Assembly: GCA_000733355.1 (NCBI GenBank)
Contig: JNVV01000102.1
Coordinates: forward strand, 1-42,632
Direction: 5' to 3'
Origin: Falciphora oryzae
Taxonomy: Eukaryota; Ascomycota; Sordariomycetes; Magnaporthales; Magnaporthaceae
DNA length: 42,632 bases
The notes beneath the pieces were generated by a model. The model did not search any database and was not told where the DNA came from. It saw only the letters and a list, made by a program, of their open reading frames with translations. Shown here one piece after another: positions 1 through 10,269 of the stretch (position 1 is the first letter of the stretch; the number at the start of each line of letters is the position of its first letter). Position numbers and translations under genes: made by a program.

Positions 1-753
1 AGCACTGCTCGTACCTCCGCCACGGCCGTGGCGGTTACCGTCGTGGCTGCCGATCACGGCCTAAAGCAGGCCAATTTTGCGCCGTGTGTATCGTTAGGAT
101 GCGGTCGACCGCGGAGTCGCGAATGTGGTGAGAGGGCGGCGGCCGGTGCCGTGGTGCTGGTGCTGGAAAGGTGTTGTGGAAGGGAAAAGGGGGAGGGGGA
201 AACGGCGGCCGTGGTTGGCGGGGGACGGCGGCGGCCGGGCCGGCTATTCGTTTAATGTGTTCTAACTGCTTGCCGGCCTGCAGTTTTTTTTTGTGCGTTC
301 GGAATCGTTTCGGCTTGTCCGGTGCGGCGAAAGCGATAAGGAAGTCGAAGGGCGGTTTGGTGATGCGCGGAGGTTGGAGCAATCCGATTGTCGAAAGTTT
401 CGGCGCGCGCGAGGCGCGCCCTGGGCTGCGAGGGGTGCAGGCCTTTCCATTAGCTGGCAATAGGCACCCCGAACCTTTGCCAGCCTACTTTTTCTGCACC
501 TCTAGCCCAGTTGCGTCGTCGTCGTCGTTGTTGAAAGGACGCCGGCGAACGCGGGCAAAATAGAGCCAAATGGCTTGTTAGCGCCCACATAACGCTTCCG
601 GCTCATTTTGGTGGGACCAGTACCAAAAATGGCCGTGTTCCTTAGCGATACCCTAACAGCGGGTCCGACAGGAAATTTTTTCGGGGGGAAGGTGCTCGGA
701 GGCGCTGGACAAGCTAGCCCTTACATGTTTTGATTTGTAGAGGTTCTAGGTGA
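1..753. other. GC-rich stretch without a supportable gene
   Basis: Several short open frames overlap here on both strands (for example 35-460 minus and 171-563 plus), but they are proline/arginine-rich products of GC- and purine-rich sequence. None shows a domain, a start context or a frame that continues beyond the GC-rich block. Unlike the rest of the window, CA and TG dinucleotides look ordinary, so this stretch seems not to have been RIP-mutated. I see no RNA gene in it. Confidence 0.4.
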
Positions 754-821
754 AAATGGGATCACAGGCGTCCAGAAACGGACGCTTTTAGTTCCAAAAA
801 CGGACGCCTTCGATCCCATTT
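754..821. repeat. Imperfect inverted repeat, 20-nt arms, 28-nt loop
   Basis: The left arm (754-773) and right arm (802-821) are reverse complements at 18 of 20 positions, with the two mismatches adjacent in the middle. The loop holds a second AAACGGACGC copy matching the start of the right arm, so an alternative, shorter hairpin is possible. A 68-bp unit with near-perfect terminal repeats could be a tiny MITE-like insertion or a single-locus hairpin. I found no flanking target duplication and no second copy in the window. Confidence 0.6.
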
Positions 822-1278
822 GCTCCCAGCCTCCCCGTCAGACGAACGTATCTATGCCGCCACCCTGCGCACACTATTGGGTTTCAGCCAAGATGCAGAG
901 CCCTTTTTGGCGCTTCCATTCTGCCTAATAGCAGGATCCGGATGCGCCAACCGTGGAATTTGTTCGTACTTTCACCCAACAAACGCGCATCTACTGTCGC
1001 GGACTCGTTTAACCTACATAAATATGGCGGGCAGCAGCTTGCGGCATGGTTGCCCTCAAGGAAATAGCCGACGCACACAGGGGCATGAAATACATTGGGC
1101 GTGGGAGGCGCATTGGGAAGAGTGGCGCTCTATTAAGGGCGGAAGTTTCGCGGATGTAATTAACCCTGGGCGGGCAGCGAAGCACCGGCGACGAAGCCCG
1201 CGGATCGCAGCCGACCTTTGGTTTTAGGCCCCCTCCTCAAGGATCTACCTGCAATGCTTCTACTGCTACACGTGCAGC
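822..1278. other. No supportable gene
   Basis: A 135-codon plus-strand frame (820-1227) crosses this stretch but resembles no family I know and has no continuation. I read it as a chance frame. Confidence 0.3.
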
Positions 1279-1443
1279 ATGTCGCTGGAAGCGTTCGAAA
1301 TCAGCCCTGAGCCGGAGCCGGCTAGGACAGACCGGCTGGGCCACATCCGGCAGCGGGCGGCAGGCGAGGTGCTCGAGGAGAAACTGTCAGAGCACGTAAG
1401 GGGCCAGACAAATGAAGGAGCAGAAAGATGGTATTCAGAGTAG
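1279..1443 (+). CDS. Possible 54-codon ORF or exon fragment, unidentified
   Basis: An ATG at 1279 opens a 54-residue frame ending in TAG at 1441. The product is acidic/basic mixed and glutamate-rich (begins MSLEAFEISPEPEPARTD), predicted soluble and partly helical, with no signal peptide or cysteine. The stretch around it keeps ordinary CA/TG content. It could be a fragment of a larger exon or chance. No function can be proposed. Confidence 0.15.
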   Translation: MSLEAFEISPEPEPARTDRLGHIRQRAAGEVLEEKLSEHVRGQTNEGAERWYSE

Positions 1444-1710
1444 AGTCAGGCCCTGCAGGGCCCTGCAAGGCAGAGATGCTGATATCTCTGTGCCCTGTGC
1501 CCACCAAGGTGGGTCCCGCAGGTCCCTAATCCTCCACCTGAAATCTGAGGCCCTACTTGCCGTGACAGACACCCACTTATGATGCCGCATTATTTCCTGA
1601 CGAGTAGTCCGAACATATAGGTTGGTTGTGGAAGAACTTTCGCTGTATATGGAATATAAGGAAACATGTAGAAGGCATAAAGAGGGCATGGAGGAGGGGG
1701 TATGGAATGA
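1444..1710. other. No supportable gene
   Basis: Frames here are short and interrupted on both strands. A short GGGCCCTGCAGGGC-like partial palindrome occurs near 1450. Nothing further is supported. Confidence 0.3.
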
Positions 1711-1775
1711 GGCCATTAAAAGAGGCCATGGAAAAAGGCTATGGGAAGGGGTTATGGAAAAAGGCCATGGAAAGT
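1711..1775. repeat. 13-bp tandem repeat, five units
   Basis: Five consecutive units of the pattern GGCCATGGAAAAA lie in exact 13-base phase (1711, 1724, 1737, 1750, 1763). Differences between units are mostly single transitions. Looser purine-rich relatives extend upstream to about 1685. The period is not a multiple of three, so this is a minisatellite and not a coding repeat. Confidence 0.75.
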
Positions 1776-2027
1776 GTTACGACCAGAAGTCAGCAAGGGG
1801 GGTCGGCAGGCAGGGGAGATCCTGAGGAAGACCTCCCGACCCCGCACCAGACATCACGGGTCGGATTGGGGGCTGGCCCCGCACAAAAAGGGTTTGAGGT
1901 GTCTTGGGCCGTCTGGTTCACCGCTCGGAAGCCTGAGCCATGGCGACAACACAACACGGTGCTACATAACCCAAAAAGACCGATTCGTGCCATCAAAATC
2001 AGTCACCATCATTCATGGCATTATCAA
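1776..2027. other. Sequence between the minisatellite and the 2028 pseudogene
   Basis: Nothing codes convincingly. TGTTACGACC at 1775 resembles the start of a fungal LTR, but no matching end or 5-bp duplication was found. The stretch would contain any promoter of the downstream pseudogene; no TATA box stands out. Confidence 0.3.
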
Positions 2028-3427
2028 ATGATCGATTCCGAGGAGTTCCGCCAGGGCGCTGAGGGCGGTAGGATCCCTATCGACAGCCATAACAAGATGT
2101 TGAGAATAGCATACATCTACGCGGACGAAGGCGTATGGAACGACGACGGCGCCCCCGAGGTGGTTAATGAACTTCATACGCGCGGCTGGTCGTTTGGACA
2201 GGGAAATTTTAAGTTTAACCGGTAGGTATTCCACTCTAAGGTGTTATATAACCGCGCGGCTTTGGTATAGCTAATAACCAGAAAAGCACTGTGGATACGT
2301 TTTATATTGCCCAAATCGCGGCCGGCCATTACCGCTTTTCGGACCAGCTCGATGGCGAACTACCTACGATCGACGAATTCGATTCCTTTTACGCCCAAAA
2401 CCGGGAACTGCTCGATTAGGACGTGTGGAAATAGTATTACTCGCCTAAATTCCTTGCGCAAGCGGCGTTTGCTCGCTTTTACCGCCTGCTAGACCTACGG
2501 GACCTGCCGGACGCGAGCGACCCCTTAGGGTTGCCGCGGTTTAAAAAAGGCGTCGGCCACTTTACAAAGCTCCCCCGCTAGGCTTATGCCGTTTCGCGGA
2601 CCCGCGCCTTACAGCCTACTTTACCCGACGCTACCATTTAACAGTTGGCCCTTTCGACCCTCCAGCAGACCATTTCGCGCTTACGAGCCGAAGTTCCCGA
2701 CGCGCAGCCCTATTCGGAGACCTAGGCGCGCTTTTGGCTTAACTATGGGGGGGTTCGCTGGGGTTGGAACCTTTTGCCCCTTGATAATTATGGCCCGCCC
2801 CCGGATTATGGCATCACTATCGGCTTGGGAAATATTGACGTGTGGGTGTGGGAAGCGTATTATTTTAAGGAAAGGTGGGACTCGTCCGTTAACGACCCGT
2901 GGTTTTTGGAGCCGGACCGGGACGGGACCCGTGAGCTTGAGGTATTTGGTGCCGGATTTCCGAACGGAGGTGTGGAATGGCAAACGTGCTTGAGGGGTTG
3001 GGTACCCGAGCTTGGAAGCGAAGAAAAGGTCGAATTTTTGGCGGCCGTTGCGCTTAAAGAGATTGAGGGTGAGGTGGGCGAATTAAATTACAAACTGCAG
3101 TCGCACATGCTTTTAGCGGTGCTCCGCGCTGCATATTACGAAACGGAGGAGCAGGAAAAACGTATCGAGGAGCTAAGCCGGTTGATTGTTAAAGCTGGGA
3201 GGCTTGATCAAAATAGGGCCGAACCGTGGATCCGATAGGCTTTGCTGGTTATGGAGCCGTACGTAAGCAAGGTGGACGGCTGGCCCGCTTTGGAGGAGGA
3301 ACGCGGCCGACTGTTTCGCAAAATTTTTGTGGAAAACGGGCAATTATTTGGTTGGGTATGGCTTAAACCGTGCCGCTATAACGAGTTCAACTTTAAGCTG
3401 AAATATTGGCTGAAAAAAAAGCAGTAA
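2028..3427 (+). pseudogene. Degraded gene for an unrecognised soluble protein of about 440 residues
   Basis: ATG at 2028 starts a 65-codon exon ending at a GTAGGT donor at 2222. A GCTAATAAC branch-like site near 2270 and an AG at 2286 would remove 65 bp and lead exactly into the frame that runs to TAA at 3425. That second exon is interrupted only by TAG stops (for example near 2417, 2429, 2579 and 3236), the pattern expected when CAG or TGG codons are hit by C-to-T change. The product has repeated GW, YYF and DVWVW-type aromatic clusters in the middle and a charged, E/R/K-rich helical C-terminal third. It has no signal peptide, membrane segment or cysteine pattern. I do not recognise the family. 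It ends about 130 bp from the convergent chitinase pseudogene. Confidence 0.65.
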
Positions 3428-3557
3428 TGCAAAAATACGTTAAATATGCTGGGGAAATATTTGCAATAGCTATAGGGTAACCCTATGGGATTTGATTTAT
3501 TTCAATATAAACATCCATTTTAATTATTATCACATCCTTAATTTACATCACTCCTCC
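3428..3557. other. Intergenic spacer between convergent pseudogenes
   Basis: An AT-rich 130-bp spacer holds the 3' ends of both flanking genes. A small palindrome (3472-3486, ATAGGG-TAA-CCCTAT) lies in it and could be part of the bidirectional 3' processing region. No classical terminator is definable. Confidence 0.35.
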
Positions 3558-4882
3558 TTAAGCATAAGTACTAAACGCGGCCTGGCATCCCTTCCCGCAA
3601 TACGCACTAGTACTTCCACAGTACCCCCATTTGGAGTAACAATCGCCAAATCCAGACCCAGCGCAAGTCGCGTCATCGTTTTCGCTCGTCGAGCTGCAGG
3701 TGCCGTTCGTCGAAACCGGCCGGCCCGTTGTTTCAAAACACGTCCCGAATCCAGCGTGGCACCCGGCGCCGTAGTGCGCGCCGGAGCTGCCGCACCAGCC
3801 GTATTCGGAACAGCAGTCCCCAAATAGGGAGCCGGCGCAGGTGCGCCCGTTATCCTTGCACTATCCGTCCGTATTGACAGGCAGGCCCGAGCCGCCGCAG
3901 GTACCGTAAGCCGGGTCGCAGGCTTTAGGGGCGCAGTACGCGTCGCCGGAACCGCACTTGCCGGACCAGTTGCAGCATTGCCCAAAGCCGGAGCCGGCGC
4001 ACGTCGCGCCGACGAAGCTGCTAAAGCCGCAAACGCCGTTTTTAAAAACGGGCGGGCTGGCGGGTACGGGATCGCAGCTGCCGTACTTAGGGTCGCAGGC
4101 CAAATGGCCGCAATTGGAGGGTGCGGAGCCGCACCATCCCTAAATGGAGCAGCAGTCGCTAAAAGGCGTCCTAAGGCAGGTCGCGCCGCCAGTTTCGGCG
4201 CCGTAACGGCCGTCCGTCGAGGCGTTCGAAGGCGCCGCAAAGGGGAGCGCCGTACCTGCGGACGCCGTTGTGCTGGACGTCAAACTCTAGGGCGGGTCCT
4301 GTATAAACCCGAAGACGAAATTGCTCGAGTAGGTGTATATGGATAGGGACTCGTATGTGGTCGTAAAAACGAACGTGTTGCCGGGACCCTAACTTTCGGG
4401 CACATATGTATGCGTTAGGGTCGTATTTTCCGCGCTGCTAACGGATGTGGGATTCGGCAGGCTGGGGCCTTCGGTGATTTGCTGCCGTAGCTCAAGCACC
4501 GGCGCATTTCTAACCGGTAGCTCTCGCTTCTTCTTAGAAGGCTAGCTCTATTCGGAGCGGTAGTATTTGCAGGCGAGCTTGGGTCCGCCGGCAGCAGCGA
4601 TGGCACGCTCGACACACCCGTCGCTAATAAAAAATGGCAGGTTAAAACGGGCTGCGGCGTAGTTCCTGTCTATCTTATCCCGCTATTCCCAGCCGGTTAG
4701 GGCTCCACAGCCTTGCTAATTGTCCCTAAGGCCTTTGCCGCTGTCGGTAACCCAATTTTCAATATCGTGCACCGCGAAGGTGTAAAACAAACCCTACGAA
4801 TACTTAGCCCGGAAAAAAGTTAACGAATTTACCCATTTTACGCTTCGATATCCTTGGTGCGAAAAAGCCTATTCGGCGGCGA

Positions 4883-5309
4883 ACTTACCAGAAGAGATAA
4901 TTGGCCCGGGCAGTCGGCTGGACGACCACCGTCGTGGTTCTGGTCGGCGTAACGGTTAGGGTTTCGGTTACCACGATAATAACCGTTTCGGAAAGACCAA
5001 ACTGCGTTTTGGTGAATTTTAAAGCATCGTATCCGGGCGGGTTGGTGGGGTAAAGCTGCAACGGGATCGTTTTGCCGTTAACTACGGTCGCATCCGCTGC
5101 TATTTCGGCAAACAGTGCCGCCAAATCGTCGGGGTCTATCGTGCATTCCGGGCTGCCAGGTGTCGTGGTCGTTTTCGTATTTTGGCCGTTGCAGGCAGTG
5201 CTTGTTGCGTAGTTCGTTTGTTGGAAAAGCAAAAAGCAAAGGAGAGAGAAAAAAAGAGTTAGTTTCCGTTAGGGGCGGCAACACGTCCAGGGAATCCTTT
5301 TTGATTTAC
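4883..5309 (-). other. Two further chitinase intron donors (incomplete models)
   Basis: GAG|GTAAAT puts a donor at 5309, with CTAAC branch-like sites at 5272 and 5262 followed by a long pyrimidine run. The frame changes from that of the Cys-rich part to that of the 5232-4885 exon, as an intron would require, but the AG acceptor is not preserved. A second donor, GTAAGT at 4888, ends that exon right where the frame would otherwise meet a stop. Its acceptor was not resolved. Confidence 0.5.
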
Positions 5310-5486
5310 CTCGGTGGTCCGGGTGGAGGATTCCATGTACCAGGCGCTGTAGCTGGTAACGAGATAGGTGCAGGCTGACGCGGTTACCTGCCTGTCGCAC
5401 TTGTTGCTGCTGTTAGTGCCGCCGGGGCCCTGCGTGTTCCCACACCCGCCGGGGATAAAGCAGCCGACGCCGCCGCAGGAGCCGAG

Positions 5487-5594
5487 GGGGCATACGGGCA
5501 GGCAGCCGAGGACGCCGCACCCGCCGCCGCAGCCGAAAATGCCGCACCCGCCGCCGCAGCCGAAGATGCCACAGCCGTCGTCGCAGCCAAACGT
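5487..5594 (-). repeat. 27-bp coding repeat (Cys/Gly-rich) in the chitinase
   Basis: At least three 27-bp units (5514-5540, 5541-5567, 5568-5594) and a diverged fourth encode GCGIFGCGG-type nonapeptides on the minus strand. The repeat sits between the proline-rich linker and the C-terminal region. In-frame expansion by 27 bp would add three cysteines at a time, so copy number is probably variable between paralogues. Confidence 0.7.
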
Positions 5595-6946
5595 TTCGCA
5601 GTCGCGCGTGCCGCACCCGGGCCCGGTGCACCTAAAGGGCGGGGAAGGGTCGGGCTTAACGACCACGGGCGGTAGCGGGGCCTGCGGCGGCGGGTAGGCG
5701 ACCGAAAAGGTCGGCTGGGGCTGGATGTTGACGGGCGTGGGCGTCGGGTGGAACGTTACGAAGGGGAGGATGGCTACGATATCGCGGTCGCTTATGGTCG
5801 TCGCGGACGGCGGGGGCGTGGGAGTGGTGACGGGAAAGGTCGCGTGGTTGGGCGGGAGGGTGTAAACAAACGAGGACGGCTTAATGCTTTAAACCGGGTT
5901 GATTTTGTAATTTGCCGTATTTGTCGCTTTTAGCGTAAAAGGATGGAGGCTAACGGCGGTGATAGTGAAGGCCGGGACGGGAATCGTCGTTGTTACGACG
6001 CGGACGCCGCCGGCTCCAAACGATAGGAAAGTGGTCGTTAAAGCAGGTTAGGTCGTTACAATATGGGTAATATCCAGCGGGAACGGTAAGTATACGACGA
6101 TGCAGGGGGGTTTGCAACCTACTACCGGATTAGGAAAGTCCTAAATGCTAAGTGGAAAAAAGATTATGTTGGAAAAGGGCTTAAAGATTAGGTTATTTCT
6201 ATCGCTACTAAAACCTTGGAAATCGATGGCCCAATCGATAATGCCCGCAAAATTAAGTCCCTGGTATAGCAATGTTTTGTCCGCTTTAACCTTATCGTTT
6301 ATAAAAGCTACCCATTGTACCAAGTCGTATACGGCGATGTTGGAGTGGCTGTTTTCGTTTACGTAGGACGAAAAGGATAAAATGGGTTTAAAAGCTCCGG
6401 ATTGCGTTTTCTACTTGCCTTTTCCAAAAAGGATAGCGTTTATTTCGGCGTTAGCGATATAGCCCGCAATCCCCGTGCAGGGTCCAGGATAAGCCCCGGA
6501 CCCGCCGCCTGTATATGTGCATATGGGACCGGAACAGCCCGGCGTCGTTATTTGGAACGAGCGGCCGTAGCTGGAAACGCTTACGGCTACCTTGTTCGAA
6601 AGCACGCCCGCTTTGGTAATTATGGATAAAGTTAGGAGGGTTTCGGTAATGTTGGTGTGGGAACGCAAGCAATTGCCAGCCGGGCAGGCTTTAATGGCGT
6701 GCTGGTTTGTATAATCCCATTGGCCGTATAGGTCGTACGTTATATACATAATGTAATCCGCCACCGCGGCCATTTCGGCAATGTGGTACGCCTTAAGGTA
6801 TTAGAACGACGCAGGCGCGCAAAAGGAAACGGATTTGGAGGAAGGCATCGCCGCTTTTAGCTTTTTAAAAAAAGTAAAATAGTTGGCAGCGTCTTCGGCG
6901 GTGCCCGCCGGGATGCCGGGGATATTAGGTGCACCGGGATTTGGAT

Positions 6947-7004
6947 ATGTGGCCATGGTTAGTAAAGCACCTGGCTATAAAGGCACGGGCACGGGTCGAC
7001 TTAC
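6947..7004 (-). other. 58-bp intron inside the GH18 catalytic motif
   Basis: Donor GTAAGT begins at 7004 directly after TGG GAA T, and a perfect ACTAAC branch site lies at 6962-6958. Resuming at 6946 gives TAT CC., completing the expected W-E-Y-P, and moves the frame from that of the upstream GH18 exon to that of the downstream exon. The acceptor reads AT where AG is expected, so it is either mutated or one of several nearby sites was used. Confidence 0.75.
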
Positions 7005-7503
7005 ATTCCCAATCAATGTCGATACTATCCAGGTTGTTGCCTTGGACGAAGGAAACAATATTGCGTACAAAGGTGTCCTGGTTGCCTGGTTTAACGGCGT
7101 CCTTAAAAATGGAAAATGTAGCCGGCTCGGCAGAAAAAGCCCAGCCGCCCAGGGAAAGGATCTTTTTAAACCCAGATAATTTTAGGAAGCGATTTTATTG
7201 GACTTGAATTTAGCTAATATCTACAGCGAAATTGGTTGTAACGTAGCCGAAAGCTATATGTATGTGCGTATAAAGCGTTAAATCCATAGCCGAGATCTTT
7301 ATGTTAAAGCATGCACGGCCCAAATTGTAGCTTTCGAAGTAGCCGATGCTTATAGGTTGGGCAGGTGCCGAGCTAATAACGACGTCGGTTCCGTAGTTGG
7401 AAATACAGCCGTTTTTACCAGGAGCTAACGTCCCGGGTGCGCCCGTCGATGATTGCGAAACTGTGCAAAAATCCTTATTGATGCTACATTGGCCATGCTT
7501 ATT

Positions 7504-7580
7504 CTGCAAAGCCCTCCGCGTTAAAAAACTGCAGGTTATGTGCTCGCTAGCAAGTAGGCATATTGGGAGATGATACGTAC
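7504..7580 (-). other. 77-bp intron in the chitinase
   Basis: Donor GTACGT at 7580 and acceptor TTTGCAG ending at 7504 enclose 77 bp. Removing them joins a CPLKSYC exon end to NKHGQC and shifts the frame by exactly the amount needed to connect the LysM exon with the GH18 exon. Confidence 0.8.
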
Positions 7581-8375
7581 GCAGTAAGATTTGAGAGGAC
7601 AAGGGTTGAGGCTGGCAAGCGAAACACCTGGCCCAGGTTGGGCAGTGCCGGGCTTTTGCGGTCCGCAGATAGCGTTGGGGATCGGAGCCGGCATGGGAGG
7701 CGCGCCGGAATTTAAGCAGATGTTTTAATAGGCCTGGACGTTAGAGCAGCCCTGCTAGCCCTAAGTTTAAGTATTGAACTTTTCGATATCGTTAATCGTT
7801 AAAAGGTTGGCCGCAAATAGCGACGAGCATGTGTTTCCCGGTACGACGTAGTGCGAAAAGCAAGTCCCGTTAGCATTGGGCTTCGGGCGGAAGTCGGGCA
7901 TGTCGCCGGCCGAGCAGCAAACGTGCTGGCCCATTTGCAGGGTTGAGCATAAGGTGCTGTTTGGGTTGTACGTGATGAAGGTGTTACCCGAGATGCCGCA
8001 TTGGGCAGCCAAGCTCGCGCTTAGACGATCGTGTTAACGGATTACTTTTTTAAATAAGGTGTGAACAGCATCGTTAGTAGCATCGTATTTACAGTTGTTT
8101 CCGGAGGCAACCTTGATGGTGCGGCAAAGGTCACGCCGGCCAAGCCTGCTGCCGATAGAGTTTTGGATATAGACCGTATCGTTGCCCGAAGGAGCGCTCC
8201 CGTTTGCATAGGTGAAGGTGCCGTTGATGGCAGGGCTGGGGACCGACAAGGTCACGCTTTGCCATGACTCCTCGTGCTCGTAGGAGGTGATGCACTCGCC
8301 CGATGCCCAGGCGGCCACGGCGCCCTGAACGAGGCCCAGGTCACGGTCCCCACTGACGGCGATACCAAAGCTGTA

Positions 8376-10030
8376 CCTACCTCGTGCGATAAGGTTATTA
8401 ATTTCTACCGCGTCGGACTTTTCAAACGGCTTTCCTAGTGTAGTAATTTTTCCCTCCGTACGAAATAATAAAGCTAATTCCCAATTACCTTTCTCTTTAG
8501 CAGTTAGGTATGCTATTAGCTATTCGTTTTTCCTCGGTCTTCCCCTACCTCGTTTAAAGGGAATAACCGGGTTAAATTAGGCGATAGCTTTTGCTGCTTC
8601 GGAAGCTTCGTACGATGGGTTTAGCTTATTATCCATCTCTTTTAGGGCTTCGTACGATAAATCTGGTTTATCGTTTTCCTTTTTTAAATTACGGATATAT
8701 GGTTTAGCTTGTGTTAGCCGGAATACCTTTGGTCCGTTATTTATAAAAACGGTGACATTGGACTGGTCGGTTATTTAAAGAACGTGCGGTCCGGTTTAGC
8801 CCTTTTTTTCTTTCCAAACGAAAACTTTATTGCCGAGGGGAAATTGCAATAAGTTGTGCGTGCGAGGTCCGTTCCGGGTGTTTAGTGCTTGGCTGATTTC
8901 GACCTCCGTACGGATACTCCGCAACATTTTTATTGCCTTTTAAATTGCTTTTACTTTTCGTACGATGTTTGGGGACAGAGCGGAATTTTAGTTAATCCGG
9001 GGGTAGGCATTAAAAACCAGCAGGGTTAGTACGAGGCCGTTAAGTCCTATTATATCGTTTAATGCTTTAATTGCTATTTGCAACAATATTTCGTTATCCG
9101 TATAATATTTAAATTCCTTTTTTAAGATATCGTACGCTTTTTTAAAGGGTTAATGCGCTCGTTCGATTTTCCCGACAACCTAATGGGCTTTTACTAGCAT
9201 TTTTTTATACGATACTTTTACCACCCTAACGTAGTTGCGGAATACTTCCGACGAAAAGTTCGTGCCAAAGTCGTGCGAAATAGTATCTAATAGCCTTTGG
9301 TAGGCAAAGATCCAGCATTTGCAAAAAGCGTTCCATACGTCCTAAGCTAACAGTAATCGTACAAACGTCGTAGTTTAAAAGGATGTTATTATATCAATAA
9401 CGTACAATGCGTTTTTCCCTCCTAAATTACGATATCGATAACGATTTCGTAATTAAATTTGCAATTATTTTTAATCGAAAATTTAAACCGTTAGGGGGCC
9501 GGATCGTATGTTTGGCAATGGTAGCACACTTTGCTAATCTCCTTTAGGATCTTTTTTTTTACGTTAAAATGTCCTGCTTTTTTTTAGAAATCAATGGAGG
9601 CGTTCCGTACGAGGGTATCCGAACTTTCGATAGAGCTTCCTAAGTTTTCCTTTTATTAAAAATGCTACTATTTTCGTATTACCTACGTTAAAAAATAAGT
9701 GCCCCTATTTCCTAATTATAGGAATAATTGTTCCGTCCCTTCGTACGATATTATCGTTAACGTTATTAAAATAACATTTTAATTTATCAGCATTATGCAA
9801 ACAAAATAGAAATGGGGTTTAGGAGTTTAAAATATGGTAGGTAATTTCCCCGAAGGGGTTTTTTATCCGTATCGTGCCGATAAAAGTTTCCATATTGTTT
9901 CCTCCAAATTTTACTTCCGTTAATCCCGGCGTCCAGTTGATTTTTACACGGGGGTTTTCTTTTAAGTATGCTTCCATTTGGCATTTTCCGATTATAAAAA
10001 CTCGTGCGGCGCCGGTATCCCAAAGCTCGC
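8376..10030 (-). pseudogene. Copia protease-integrase region
   Basis: Protease: the DTGAA active-site motif is intact (10019-10005). Downstream lies a GAG pre-integrase motif of LRKLYRKFGYPRTERL type, in which the zinc-binding His appears as Tyr (CAT to TAT), followed by CYHC. The integrase core continues with a VVGKIERAH segment near 9160 and an ALNDIIGLNGLVLTLLVF segment near 9050. These match fungal copia integrases that I recall by pattern. The RT leader then runs to the chimeric junction. Multiple TAA/TAG stops replace Gln and Trp codons. Confidence 0.8.
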
Positions 10031-10269
10031 CTTAGTAGGTCGTACTATATTAGTTATGCAGTACGAACTAATCCGACGCTTCGTTTAAGCTGGTTTGGTA
10101 AATGTTTTTGCCAGTTGTGCGATAGAAGTAGGTATAATCCTGGAGGTATTGCATTAGTAGTATTTGAGCTTATTTATTTTCCTTTTTATTGTACGATAGT
10201 AGTAAACCTTCGTAATTTTAAAGGAATGCTTTAAAATTATCTTTTTCGTTACTTAGGTCTTCGTACGCC

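Larger units (their letters stand above)
3558..8375 (-). pseudogene. Killer-toxin-like (subgroup C) GH18 chitinase, N-terminally truncated and mutated
   Basis: Family members are secreted multimodular chitinases that cut beta-1,4-GlcNAc polymers; some resemble the alpha subunit of yeast killer toxin. Read 5' to 3' on the minus strand: a pre-LysM domain (8318-8050), a LysM pair (about 8020-7770), a CBM18-like motif with GAPGT..GTNGCISN-type sequence (7500-7400), and GH18 (about 7370-6140) with its DSIDIDWE catalytic motif intact (7028-7006). Then come a T/P-rich linker, a Cys/Gly repeat (5487-5594), a conserved C-terminal region, and four CBM18-type Cys-rich modules (4240-3570). Introns at 7580-7504 and 7004-6947 restore the frame exactly. 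Further GTAAAT (5309) and GTAAGT (4888) donors suggest more introns. Stops are TAG/TAA only. The signal peptide and N-terminal few hundred residues are missing: the frame runs directly into copia sequence. Confidence 0.87.

Noticed and set aside
35..563. Overlapping proline/arginine-rich open frames on both strands
   Set aside because: GC- and purine-rich composition keeps stops rare; there is no domain, no splice structure and no better strand.
1775..2027. TGTTACGACC as the start of a solo LTR
   Set aside because: No matching CA end and no 5-bp duplication of GAAAG downstream.
1622..2225. 199-codon plus-strand frame spanning the 13-bp minisatellite
   Set aside because: The part before 2028 is translated repeat and noise; only the portion from the ATG at 2028 continues into a coherent second exon.
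3472..3486. Telomere-like AGGGTAACCCT
   Set aside because: A single short palindrome, not a TTAGGG tandem array.
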